Assembly: GCF_030272615.1 (NCBI RefSeq)
Contig: NC_081411.1
Coordinates: 44,221,517 to 44,281,516 of the forward strand
DNA from: Cryptomeria japonica
Lineage: Eukaryota > Streptophyta > Pinopsida > Cupressales > Cupressaceae
DNA length: 60,000 nucleotides
Direction: 5' to 3'
Made by a program: the position numbers and the translations under genes. Positions within the stretch are counted from its first letter, which is position 1; every line of letters begins with the position of its first letter. Below the pieces are notes generated by a model. It made no database searches, was not told the DNA's origin, and saw nothing but the letters and a program-made list of their open reading frames with translations. Positions 23,158-33,600 of the stretch are shown piece by piece.

Positions 23158-24443
23158 TGTAAAGCGGAAAAATGGAACCCTAGTTGCTCTCCCCTCTTCC
23201 AACTCCAAGGAGAGAGAAGGGAGGTCACTAGGGTTGACGGTTTTCACTTAGGGGAGACCTTACATTCAAAAGAGGGGTTGAAACCCACAAGATCCAACCC
23301 ACACAAGGCAAGATTGGATTCTAAATGAGTTTCAAGGGTTAAGACAGCAAGGCTACCCTCTTTTGTAAAGAATGTAGATAGAATGATTAAGCTAGGAATG
23401 CATAGAAAAGTGAGAAAGATTCACTTATAAACTGAGATAGGGATATAGGATGAAGCTGCGGACCTGGAATTAGCAGTAAAATGTCGAGACGGCACTGTCC
23501 TGCAAATTTGAGCGAAAGTTGACGGGACGATGGTGCCCGGCGTGCACACGGTCCTCCGAAAAATCCGCGAAACGAAGGGGGATTTGTTCGTCTCTGCACA
23601 AGGATTCCAGATCTTCAATTACAGCCGCGTACCTGCAACCTACACACAGAAAAGCGAAGACGATTGGGGGGTTAGGGATTGGTTTTGGAATTAACCAAGA
23701 AATGAGAAATGTTGTAAATGTAATGTAAAACAAGTACTAATACCTTGTTGTAAGGATGTTTGTATCCTTATATGCGAAGGTATAGATGTTGTTGTATGTT
23801 GTATGTTGTATGTTGTATGTTGTATGTTGTATGTTGTATGTTGTAGTATGTGATCTCCTCTTCGGTGGTTGAATCCTTGTCTTGAATGCAACACTTAGCC
23901 TTGAATGGAGACTTAGAATGGTCAATCGCTTGAAGGAATGCTTGAATGCTTGAATGCTTGAATGCTTGAATGCTTGAATGTTTGAATGTTTGAATATTTG
24001 AATATCGTTTCCATGCCTTTTCGTCCTCTCCAAATGAGAGAGGAAAATGTAGTTTATATACTTGTCAATTAGGGTTGATAAACTGATTTTCCCGACCTTA
24101 GGCCGACCAGGAAATGTTATTTTCCAATTTGCAAACAAAAAGACCCAAAGTCCCATAGGAGACCGGGCCCAAATAGGGCCAGGGACCAGGGCACTGGGCG
24201 CCATGGTCCTGGGGGACCAGGGAACTGGGCTCCCTGGTCTTGAAGGACCAGGGCACTGGGCGCTCTAGTCCCACCTCCCAGGACAGCAGGGTGCAAGGAG
24301 GGATCAAGCAGGGTGTTGGAAAAATGCAGTTTTTGATGTCGTGAGCAAGTTTCGGGGTCTCCATTCAGGTTCAGTGTTGCGTCGCCATCATGAAGACCCA
24401 AATGCGGTCGAAATTGCAAGTGTCACAATTTTAGGATGCTACA
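23158..24443 (-). repeat. 3' LTR of element C (left copy), 1286 bp
   Basis: Plus strand starts TGTAAAGCGG and ends GGATGCTACA. Internal simple repeats: TGTATGT-type 7-bp units (about 23790-23848) and GAATGCTT-type 8-bp units (about 23936-24005). Three ~31-bp palindromic units start at 24183, 24214 and 24245 (GGACCAGGG, then TGGTCC). Confidence 0.95.
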
Positions 24444-25195
24444 TTTAGCCCCCACTTTAGCGGGAGTATAAGCGTACGCTCATACTTCCGGTAAAGTACA
24501 AGGAAACAACATTGAAAAAACTTTCACCACGTCAAGGAGGCAAGACACACCAAGCCCCCAGTGGACTAAGGATCTTACGACTTCGATTGACAAAGTAAAA
24601 GGGAAGATCATGAGGGAGAACCATGACTGTCAGTAGTAAGGTTCCCTCACTATGAGTCATGCAAGAGAAATACTGAAAATTTTCAAGGCAAAGCTAAGTT
24701 CACCAAGAAATTTTCAAGTATCTTGAAGGGATAGACGGGATGTATGCCCCCCTACGTTAAAGCGATCGCACATGCCTCAACGGGGGTGATTGCTTTAACG
24801 TAGTGATACATATAAGAAATGAGAAGGAAAGGAGCACGTTATCACAAGGATTTAGCCCCCAAGTGTGAGATAAACCCAAGGATAATAGACACAAAACACA
24901 AAGCGCGAGGTGACTTCACTTTCCTCGGGGTCAGTATGCTGTATGATAAGTCATGTATATCATATGTATGTATGCATAATTGTTCTTCATTCCCCAATCA
25001 AGGAAGGTCACCTAGAAGAAGGGAACACATGTGTCTTTTGAGTCAACATGAGAGAGACCAAAAGAGATCTCAATGCTTTGCATCGTCCTCAAGTAGACAA
25101 CAGTAAGGACAACAAATAGAAGAATGAGAATAACACATAGAAGAAGTAACAAAAGAGATCAAGAGAGGAGGAGAGAGTCTGCTATGCTAATGAAA
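24444..25195 (-). other. 3' non-coding part of element C
   Basis: Between the gag stop and the 3' LTR. Holds a PPT beside the LTR (24444-24458) and the long hairpin at 24752-24803. No conserved protein reading is seen. Confidence 0.7.
24752..24803. other. Long inverted repeat (hairpin) in element C
   Basis: Arms CTACGTTAAAGC (24752-24763) and GCTTTAACGTAG (24792-24803) are perfect 12-bp complements. Pairing continues inward with a short bulge (GATCGCAC against GTGATT). Confidence 0.9.
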
Positions 25196-28100
25196 CTAGT
25201 CTAACACGTCATCTACCCCCCGATCTTGCTGATCAATATTTCGGGAAGGCAGGAAACACGCTAGAGGAGGAACATCCAACACAGCAGATGGAGCTATCAC
25301 AAGATCCAAACAAGGGCTATGTTCGTGTTCCAAGCCACGTTGTTCTTGTCTAGGAGCTAGGATAAGTGCTTTAGAAAATTCATTAGATAAATGGTTATCA
25401 ACATCAACAGATTCATATTCACTATCAGAAGCAAGAGAAGTAACATTTTCATCATGAATAACATTTTCATCTATATCATCATCAAGATTTATAAAAATAG
25501 GATCTTTAACTCGCACAGGATCAAGACCATCATGCATCTTATGTTTAGGAGATTTTGGCTCAATTTCCGGTTGAGGAGAAAATGGAATAATGCTAGCTGA
25601 AGATGTTTTTGGAGATTGCAAAGTTTGAGAAGCAGTTGCCTGAGCTCTAAGACGACGCTTTCGTCGGCGTTCACGTGCAGAACGATTTCGTCTAGTCTTA
25701 GTAGGAAGTTGAGAAGATTGAGGAGGAGGAATGTTCTCATCCTTATCACTTGGGTGTTTGGGTTGTGGTCTCTTAGGCTGGATAATAGGAGAAGAAGAAG
25801 GTCTCTTCTCTCTATAAAAAGAAGGAGGAGGAACTGCTCCGTATAAAGGAAGAATATTTGGTTTAGGAAGGAGACCAAGTCCATCATGACGAGGAGGTAT
25901 AGGTCTACTTTTAGAAGGTTTATTAGGGATAGACATAGTCACATCCATGGGGATGGGTTGGGAATCTTCTTGAGGAAAGACATTAGTTTTATCTTTCAAA
26001 GGAAGAACTTCCTTCTCAAGAATGATAGGAATATCAAGTTTGGGTGTTCTAGGTTCACTTAGAGATAGGATCATATCTGTTTTCCACTTTTGATAAGATT
26101 TGAAAAGATGATCACTTCGCGGAGGAAGAGATTGGAATTGTTTAGGCCAAAAATAATCAATAGGAACGCTAGAAGTTCTTTCAGCTGGTTTAAAGAGACT
26201 ATGATTGACAGTAACAACTTCACCATTATGGGGAAATTTCAAACACTTGTGAATAGGAGAAGCAATAGCTTTCATGGAAGATAGCCAAGGATAGCCAAGC
26301 TTCACACGAAATTGTTCGGATGAAGGAATAATAGCAAAGCTCACATCAAGGGATTTGTTATGGACCTCAATAGGTAATGTAATAGAACCAATTGCAGGAG
26401 AAGAAAATGCATCAAATAATTTCACAATCACATCTGTTTTGTCATAGATCACTTGATTCAATTGCAAAGTAAAAAGAAATTCTTCAGTAATAACATTAAC
26501 CATGCACGAAGGATCAATAAGCACTCCACGGCAAGGTGTATTCTTGACTTTTGCAACTATATATAAAGGACCATCAGGTGCCCTAATAGTTTCACTGGAA
26601 TCAAATGTGATGGAAGGTTCTTTAGGGTTTTCTTGCTGCTCTACAAAGTTAATCACATTCGGAGTCATAGACACAAGACCATCAGATGAGAAAGAGGAAT
26701 CATTAGTCTCAATCGCATTAGAGGTATGAGAAGGTAATGGATCAGTAAAAATCTGAAGATTTTGGTTACGAGGAGCTACAGATGTATTGCCTTTATCATT
26801 CACTCCAGAAATAGAGATAGTATTATTATCAATCAAATCTTGAATTTTACCCTTTAAAGCAAAACATTTTTCAGTATCATGCCCTGGTTGACAATGAAAT
26901 TGACAAAAAGATTTGTTATCAAAATAAGGTGAATTAATCTTTGCAGGATCAATTTGCCTTATAGGGGGAAGAGTAAGCACATTTTGTTCCAATAACTTAT
27001 TCATAATACTATGCAATGATTCATTCAAAGGAGTAAACTTTCTTTCTTTCTTGAAAAACTTAGAAATAGGAGGCACACCTGATGCTGCATTCACATTGTT
27101 GATGATGTTTTCATTGAATTTGATGGAATCTCTATTCGGTTTAAACTTTCCAAATGGTTGTTGACTGCTATCACCCTTATCACTCGGAGCCATAGGATGT
27201 GATTGTTCCATTTGACTCACAGTCAGTTGATAATTGTGAAGAGTTGCACACAACTGTTGGAAAGAAGTAAACTCAGAACACAGAAGTTTATCTCGAATAT
27301 CTTTTTGTAAATTAGAAATAAAGATTCTTTGAATATCATTGTCAGGCACTGGAAAAGAAATTTGAGCATGCAAATGCTTATATCTACCAATGAAATCAGT
27401 CACTTTTTCTTTAACACCTTGTTTACAATGCATTAAATCAATCAAAGTAACTTTAGGACTTATATTGTTTTGAAATTGTTGAATGAAAGCATTTGCAAGT
27501 TGTTCGAAAGAAGTAATAGAATAAGAAGGCAACGAGCAATACCATTGTAGGGCTTTATCTCTTAATGTCCTAGTAAACAGTTTTGCAAGCAACCTTTGGT
27601 TATAAGCAAAATCGGTACATATTGTTTGAAAAGTCTTAACATGTGTTAGAGGATCACCTTTACCATTATAAAGCTCCAAATGCGGGATTTCAACATGTTT
27701 AGGAGGGATAGCTTGAACAATGTCAAGAGAAAGTGGGCTCGCAACATCAAATGTGGGCACACTAAACTTAGATTGATTCATAGAGGCAATTTGTTGCTGT
27801 AAAGAAGAGACAGTTTGTGCAAGATTGTTAATGGTCGCTTCAATTGAAGAATTCATATTAGATGTGTTAGATTGAGATGGAGGTATTATGTTATTGAAAG
27901 AAGGTAAAGAGTAAGGTGGCGGGACACTATGATAGTTAGTCATAGGAGATGATTGGAAAAGATGAGCACTACAAGGAGGAATGGAATGGTTGAATGAATT
28001 GCCCCCTTGCGTCATGTTCATTTGTGGAGATGTAATAGGAACACTCATTGAAGGAATGAATGAAGAAGTTAGATTAAATGAAGGAAGAGGGTTAATTGAA

Positions 28101-28405
28101 GAAGAAGGATTGCCCCCATGACTGGTGATCATAGGGGGAATGTCTTGTATAGAAGTAGTCATTATGTTTGATGTAAAGGTAGGTATGCTAGCAATAGAAG
28201 TTGTCAAAGGAATAGAATGATTGACTTGAGTGGGAGGTTGTGTATAACCCAAATTTTTAGCACAACTCTTTATAGGCATCACATTCGAATCCACAATGTG
28301 TGCAATACCATGCAAAATATCAATTCCATTCTTATCACTTTGAAGCATATGTTTTAGACCCTCAATTAAAGGAAGAGCTTGACTATCAGGGTATTCTTGA
28401 GACAT
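25196..28405 (-). CDS. Gag-protease-like polyprotein of element C, 1069 residues, intact frame
   Basis: The longest open frame in the window, with no stops. Residues about 1-235: low-complexity Pro/Ser/Asn-rich head ending in a helical SIEATINNLAQTVSSLQQQI. About 240-400: retrotransposon gag fold (PHLELYNGKGDPLTHVKTF, DKALQWYCSLP, SFEQLANAFIQQF). About 495-515: a knuckle-like CQFHCQPGHDTEKC with CX3CX3HX4C spacing. About 630-740: a retropepsin-like fold (GVLIDPSCMVNVITEEF, then KLGYPWL). There the D-S/T-G triad reads DPS, so cleavage activity is doubtful. The tail is basic (TRRNRSARERRRKRRLRAQ) and then acidic (NLDDDIDENV). No pol follows. It would need RT and integrase from a relative; the PBS shared with B suggests a Tat-type helper. 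The start at 28405 is the first ATG after the leader. Confidence 0.9.
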   Translation of the reverse strand: MSQEYPDSQALPLIEGLKHMLQSDKNGIDILHGIAHIVDSNVMPIKSCAKNLGYTQPPTQVNHSIPLTTSIASIPTFTSNIMTTSIQDIPPMITSHGGNPSSSINPLPSFNLTSSFIPSMSVPITSPQMNMTQGGNSFNHSIPPCSAHLFQSSPMTNYHSVPPPYSLPSFNNIIPPSQSNTSNMNSSIEATINNLAQTVSSLQQQIASMNQSKFSVPTFDVASPLSLDIVQAIPPKHVEIPHLELYNGKGDPLTHVKTFQTICTDFAYNQRLLAKLFTRTLRDKALQWYCSLPSYSITSFEQLANAFIQQFQNNISPKVTLIDLMHCKQGVKEKVTDFIGRYKHLHAQISFPVPDNDIQRIFISNLQKDIRDKLLCSEFTSFQQLCATLHNYQLTVSQMEQSHPMAPSDKGDSSQQPFGKFKPNRDSIKFNENIINNVNAASGVPPISKFFKKERKFTPLNESLHSIMNKLLEQNVLTLPPIRQIDPAKINSPYFDNKSFCQFHCQPGHDTEKCFALKGKIQDLIDNNTISISGVNDKGNTSVAPRNQNLQIFTDPLPSHTSNAIETNDSSFSSDGLVSMTPNVINFVEQQENPKEPSITFDSSETIRAPDGPLYIVAKVKNTPCRGVLIDPSCMVNVITEEFLFTLQLNQVIYDKTDVIVKLFDAFSSPAIGSITLPIEVHNKSLDVSFAIIPSSEQFRVKLGYPWLSSMKAIASPIHKCLKFPHNGEVVTVNHSLFKPAERTSSVPIDYFWPKQFQSLPPRSDHLFKSYQKWKTDMILSLSEPRTPKLDIPIILEKEVLPLKDKTNVFPQEDSQPIPMDVTMSIPNKPSKSRPIPPRHDGLGLLPKPNILPLYGAVPPPSFYREKRPSSSPIIQPKRPQPKHPSDKDENIPPPQSSQLPTKTRRNRSARERRRKRRLRAQATASQTLQSPKTSSASIIPFSPQPEIEPKSPKHKMHDGLDPVRVKDPIFINLDDDIDENVIHDENVTSLASDSEYESVDVDNHLSNEFSKALILAPRQEQRGLEHEHSPCLDLVIAPSAVLDVPPLACFLPSRNIDQQDRGVDDVLD

Positions 28406-29816
28406 CCATTGTCAAAAATCGTCAAATTGGTTATCCAATTTCGCAAGTTGTTCTACAGAAACCTCATGGAGAGCTTCTTCATCATTAGGAGGATTAGAGG
28501 AATTACCCATGTCCTCGTTAAAAAGGCTATTCAAATTAGGTTGCATCTCCTCGCTAGTTAAACCTCGGAAAGACTTAATTCTATGGCTTCGTCTAACAAG
28601 AATAGTGTAAGTAGGGCTTATTGTTGTAAAACTCATGCACTAAAGAGAGAGAGAAGATTTTGAATTTTAGAGGTAGCAAATTTCAGTAAAATCAGCCAAT
28701 CTTCTAGATTTAAGCTGTTAAATGCAATCACGACAATCTCCCGAAATTTCGAAAAAAATGTCAGGGACCGTGGCGCTCGGAGTGCACACGGTCCTCGCAA
28801 CTTTTTTCGAAATTTGCAGGGATGAAAGGTATGATGATTTTAAAGCTAATCTGAAAAAATTGAGTGATTTTACGATCTGTAGATAGGCCAAATTAAAGTT
28901 GCAATCTCAAAATTGAACCCTACCCAGATTGTCGAAAAATGCAAAATTTGAATTTTGAAAAAGAGAAGGAAACTAAAATTTTGAATTTTATGATTTTAGA
29001 GGGAATGTTAAGAGCAATGCAAGTTTTGAAATTTAGAAGTTGACTCAATTTCACGCAAAATTCAATTTTGAAAGCGGAAATCAAAGTTGTTGTAATTAAG
29101 CACTTAATTTCAAAAGTCACAAATTGCAAGAATTTGAATAAAGCACTGAAATTTCGAATGAATGCCAACACACTTTTCAGATTTAGGATAGTAAGAACAC
29201 AATTTTGACACAAAATTTCAATTTCAGCAATTTTTGAATAATTAGAAGCCTTAATCCAAGCAACCACAAGACCAACTTTGACTTTAATTTTGAAAGTGTT
29301 ATAATTGATAAAATCAGCCAAAATTCTGGATTTTAGCAGGAAAATACAGTAAGATCTAGCTCCCGAAATTTCGGAAAAAATGTCGGGGACGATGGCGCTC
29401 GGAGTGCACACGGTCCTCGCAACTTTTTTCCAAATTTTCAGGGATGAAAGATATTATGATTTTATTGCGGAATCCAAAGTTACAGCTGATTTGGAGATGT
29501 TTTGATCAGTGAAATTGTTGGACAAAGGTTGAATCAAGAGGGTTTTAAAAATTAGGGTTTTGACACTTAACCACTTAACTTTCAGAATTAAAGCACAAAC
29601 ATGGATTGACAATTTGCAATAGAAGGGTAGATTTGAAACAAGCATTAACATTTAGACATTTCGCAAGTTCAATTACTAAAAAGAAAATTTAGGGTTTTCA
29701 TGCAATCAACCTCTAAAATTTGCAAAAGATCAAACATGGAAATGTAATTAAGGAAGCAAATTTTCAGATCTAACCATGAATAATCAGAAAGGATGTTCAC
29801 GTCGGGTTCACCAAAA
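28406..29816 (-). other. Leader of element C with PBS and duplicated palindrome
   Basis: PBS at 29795-29813 reads TGGTGAACCCGACGTGAAC on the minus strand, three bases from the LTR. A ~160-bp segment is duplicated (28688-28850 and 29307-29470); each copy carries a palindrome (GGACCGTG...CACGGTCC in the better copy, near 28765-28793). An open 74-codon stretch (28412-28636) may be a short upstream ORF or a gag extension; no domain is seen. Confidence 0.7.
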
Positions 29817-31092
29817 TGTATAGCGGAAAAATCGAACCCTAGTTGCTCTCCCCTCTTCCAACTCCAAGGAGAGAGAAGGGAGGTCACTAGGGTTGACGGT
29901 TTTCACTTAGGGGAGACCTTACATTCAAAAGAGGGGTTGAAACCCACAAGATCCAATCCCACACAAGGCAAGATTGGATTCTAAATGAGTTTCAAGGGTT
30001 AAGACAGCAAGGCTACCCTCTTTTGTAAAGAATGTAGATAGAATGATTAAGCTAGGAATGCATAGAAAAGTGAGAAAGATTCACTTATAAACTGAGATAG
30101 GGATATAGGATGAAGTTGCGGACCTGGAATTAGCAGTAAAATGTCGAGACAGCGCTGTCCTGCAAATTTGAGCGAAAGTTGACGGGACGATGGCGCCCGG
30201 CGTGCACACGGTCCTCCGAAAAATCCGCGAAACAAAGGGGGATCTGTTCGTCTCTGCACAAGGATTCCAGATCTTCAATTACAGCCGTGTACCTGCAACC
30301 TACACACAGAAAAGCGAAGACGATTGGGGGGTTAGGGATTAGGGGTTTGCCCTTAGGTCAAACCCCGGTTTTGGAATTAACCAAGAAATGAGAAATGTTG
30401 TAAATGTAATGTAAAACAAGTACTAATACCTTGTTGTAAGGATGTTTGTATCCTTATATGCGAAGGTATAGATGTTGTTGTATGTTGTATGTTGTATGTT
30501 GTATGTTGTAGTATGTGATCTCCTCTTCGGTGGTTGAATCCTTGTCTTGAATGCAACACTTAGCCTTGAATGGAGACTTAGAATGGTCAATTGCTTGAAG
30601 GAATGCTTGAATGCTTGAATGCTTGAATGTTTGAATGTTTAAATATTTGAATATTGTTTCCATGCCTTTTCGTCCTCTCCAAATGAGAGAGGAAAATGTA
30701 GTTTATATATTTGTCAATTAGGGTTGATAGACTGATTTTCCCGACCTTAGGCCGACCAGGAAATGTTATTTTCCAATTTGCAAACAAAAAGACTCGAAGT
30801 CCCATAGGAGACCGGGCCCAAATAGGGCCAGGGACCAGGGCGCTGGGCGCCATGGTCCTGGGGGACCAGGGCACTGGGTGCCCTGGTCCTGAAGGACCAG
30901 GGCGTTGGGCGCTCTGGTCCCACCTCCCGGGACAGCAGGGTGCAAGGAGGGATCAGGCAGGGTGCTGGAAAAATGCAATTTTTGATGTCGTGAGCAAGTT
31001 TCGGGGTCTCCATTCAGGTTCAGTGTTGCGTTGCCATCGTGAAGACCCAAATGCGGTCGAAATTGCAAGTGTCGCAATTTTAGGATGCTACA
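29817..31092 (-). repeat. 5' LTR of element C (right copy), 1276 bp
   Basis: Plus strand starts TGTATAGCGG and ends GGATGCTACA. Compared with the left copy it has fewer 7-bp and 8-bp repeat units, and an extra 26-bp palindrome at 30341-30366 (arms GGGGTTTG and CAAACCCC). Confidence 0.95.
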
Positions 31093-31097
31093 TTAGT
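31093..31097 (+). repeat. Target-site duplication of element C, right
   Basis: TTAGT, matching 23153-23157. Confidence 0.95.
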
Positions 31098-31990
31098 GTT
31101 GCATTATTTACCTTTGATACTAGGAGTTAAACCTTACAAGCAAAAATTGATAAAAATGCATCTAGGTATTGCATTACTAGTTAAAATAGAACTACAAAAG
31201 TTGTTGGGTGTAGGTTTCATTCGACCTATTGACTATGCGGAATGGATATCCAACCTGGTACCTATGACTAAGCCCACAAGAGGCATAAGAATTTGTACTG
31301 ATTTTCAGGATCTAAATAAAGATTGTCTTAAGGATGACTTTCTGCTATCAAATATCGATAATAGTTGATCTAATGGCTGGGACTGAAATGCTATCATTAA
31401 TGGATGGTTTTTCATGATACAACCACATTAAAATTGCACCAGAAGATCAACATAAAATGACCTTTACCTGCCCATGGGGAACATACTGCTGGAATGTGAT
31501 GCCATTTGGTCTCAAAAACGCCGGAGCAACATACCAAAGAGCCATGCCAACACTATTTCATGACATGATCCACAACATAATGGAAGATTTTGTGGATGAC
31601 TTATTAGCTAAATCATATACAAGAGAAGGTCACCTTATGGTTCTTGCACAGATATTTGATCGGTTGGAGCAGTATAATATCAGACTAAACCCGAAGAAGT
31701 GTGTGTTCGGCGTAACAACAGGTAAATTGTTAGGGTTTATTGTGTCCAATAGAGGAATTGAAGTAGACCCTGCCAAGGTCAAGGCAATCATAGATATGCA
31801 ACCTCTATCAACACATAAACAACTAAGAGGGTTACAAGGAAGACTGCAATCCATAAGGAGATTCATAGTGCAGTTGGCAGATAAGTGTCACTCCTTCCAA
31901 CATTTACTCAGGAAATGAGTTACTTTTAAATGGATAGAACAATGCCAAGAAGATTTCCAAGCTCTAAAAGATTATCTTCTAAACACACCA
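31098..31990 (+). pseudogene. Reverse transcriptase of element B (continued after C)
   Basis: Copies element RNA into DNA. Motifs in order: GVGFIRPIDYAEWISNLVP, ICTDFQDLNKDC, then after a frameshift near 31365 and a TGA near 31406 the MDGFS box, CPWGTYCWNVMPFGLKNAGA, the catalytic DFVDDLLAKS (F-V-D-D, both Asp kept), and CVFGVTTGKLLGFIVSNRGI. A TGA at 31916-31918 separates it from the connection region. The two TGAs look like G-to-T changes from GGA. Its N-terminal lead lies at 22943-23157. Confidence 0.92.
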
Positions 31991-32400
31991 GTGTTAGTAT
32001 CACCTACTCTAGGAAAACCTTTGTTGCTATACATATCGGCAACAAACTCAACTCTAGGAGCTCTGTTGGCACAACATGATGAACAAGGAAAAGAAAGAGC
32101 CATTTATTATATAAGTAGAACTCTGATCAGCTATGAGCTTAATTATACTCCTATAGAGCGAGCATGCGTAGCAGTAATCTTCGCATCCCAAATGCTCAGA
32201 CATTACATGCTAAGTCATAAAGTACAACTCATTGCACGCTTTGACTCACTCAAGTACCTATTGAGCAGAGCAACATTGACCGGGCGATTGGATAAGTGGG
32301 TCATGATCTTGAGTGAGTTTGATATAGAATACATAGACATAAAGGCCATCAAAGGACAAATTATAGTAGATCAGTTAGTAGAGGCTCCTTTACAAGACAG
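31991..32400 (+). pseudogene. First (gypsy-type) RNase H of element B
   Basis: Follows the RT connection. Shows PLLLYISATNSTLGALLAQ, ERAIYYISRTL, YTPIERACVAVIFASQ and GRLDKWVMILSEFDIEY, the usual gypsy RNase H series. The first expected acidic residue of the LYIS..N stretch (normally D or a substitute) is not clear. The frame is open through into the second RNase H. Confidence 0.88.
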
Positions 32401-32459
32401 TCACCCGTTACTGGTAGACTTTCCAGACGAGTCAATGTTTGCATTGACTGCATCTATAA

Positions 32460-33600
32460 TGTGGAAATTATATTTTGATGGGTCATATACAAGTCATGGA
32501 TCTAGAGCAGGGATTCTTTTTATCACCCCTCAAGGGGATTCTATACCTAAGTCATTTAGGATCAATTTACCATGCACAAACAATATAATTGAATATGAAA
32601 CTTGTATATGGTGAAAATGGATAACAATAATAATAACGATATTGAAAGGCTAAATGAATTCAACCACAAAACCCTAGCCTAACAACAACAAAGATCCACC
32701 ATAACATATGAAGATTACCTAAGACAATGCAAATCAAATGAAATCACAAAGATTATACCATCATATGTCCAATAGGGTTTGGATCTCCATTCTTCCTATC
32801 TCCATTGATCTTGCTTGATATATTTGCTCTCAGATTTTATATGCACAAGAGCTCAACAAAGAACAAAATGTGGTTGCAAGTAGGATCGCATATGCCAAGT
32901 AGTCAATTAATCAAGTAGTTAGGGTTTGATAATGAAGGAAGCATCTCCTTATATAGAAGACACTATATGAAATGGAGGGATAAGATTGAGAGATGTAAAA
33001 GGAGGTCGGCTATGATTAGAGGGTAGGTAAAAGAAATAATAAAATAATGAAAGGGGTAGGTAGTGTATGAATTAAGAGATGAATAACATGTGTCATGGGT
33101 AGAAAAGGTTAATGAATTAATTAAATAAATAAAGATTTATTTAATTAATAGAAGGAGTGAGATCAATTAAATAAATAAGATATTTATTTAATTTAGGAAA
33201 AGGATAATTTAAATAAATAAATGTATTTATTTAAATGAGAAATAAGGCTAGAAGAGGATAAATGAATTAATTAAATAAATAAAGATTTATTTAATTAATA
33301 GAAGAATTAAGCTTAGATAATTAAATAAATAAAATATTTATTTAATTACAATGGACAATTTTGGGTGTCTACAAAACTCTCATCATAGGGCTTTGTACAG
33401 TTGTACAGTGGAGAATAAAACAATTACAGGTCTATGATGATTCGCAATTGATTGTAAACCAGGTCAATGATGACTACAACACGAAAGATGACAAAATCAT
33501 GCCTTATAAGAAAATGGTAGAGGATTACAAGGAGCACTTCAGCAAAATTACTTTCGAATAGATTCCAAGGATACAAAACAAGGCAACAGATGCCATGGTT
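32460..33600 (+). pseudogene. Second (archaeal-type) RNase H of element B, split by a solo LTR
   Basis: WKLYFDGSYTSHGSRAGILF starts the second RNase H typical of Tat-branch elements, with the FDGS Asp kept and NNIIEYE holding the second acidic residue. The solo LTR (32603-33373) interrupts at codon Thr after EYE. The domain resumes with LIIGLCTVVQWRI, VYDDSQLIVNQV and KATDAMVTI. A TAG at 33559-33561 precedes the last box. Confidence 0.88.
32603..33373 (-). mobile_element. Solo LTR, 771 bp
   Basis: TG...CA termini (TGTATATGG at the left, GGTGTCTACA at the right) flanked by AAACT duplications (32598-32602 and 33374-33378). Collapsing one duplication joins the RNase H frame of B. No internal genes. 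Orientation is inferred as minus because the reverse complement starts TGTAGACACCCAAAATT, close to the TGTAGACACCTAAAAAT start of B's LTR. The AT-rich ATTAAATAAATAAAG words are also shared in character. Confidence 0.92.

Larger units (their letters stand above)
23158..31092 (-). mobile_element. Gag-only non-autonomous LTR retrotransposon C, 7935 bp
   Basis: Two LTRs (23158-24443 and 29817-31092), 5-bp TTAGT duplications on both sides, PBS at 29795-29813 and a purine tract (AAAGTGGGGGCTAAA on the minus strand) next to the left LTR. The only gene is a long gag-protease-like ORF (25196-28405); no RT, RNase H or integrase is present, nor any gap where they were lost. This fits the TR-GAG class of non-autonomous elements. 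By eye the LTRs differ at about 2% of positions, plus repeat-length changes, so C is younger than its host B. Confidence 0.92.

Noticed and set aside
23387-24419. Overlapping open frames on both strands, mirrored at 30047-31130
   Set aside because: They lie inside the two LTR copies of element C and recur because the LTR is duplicated; no domain is seen.
25391-26729. Plus-strand open frames opposite the C gag
   Set aside because: Shadows of the 1069-codon minus-strand ORF, Arg/Ser-rich because of its codon use.
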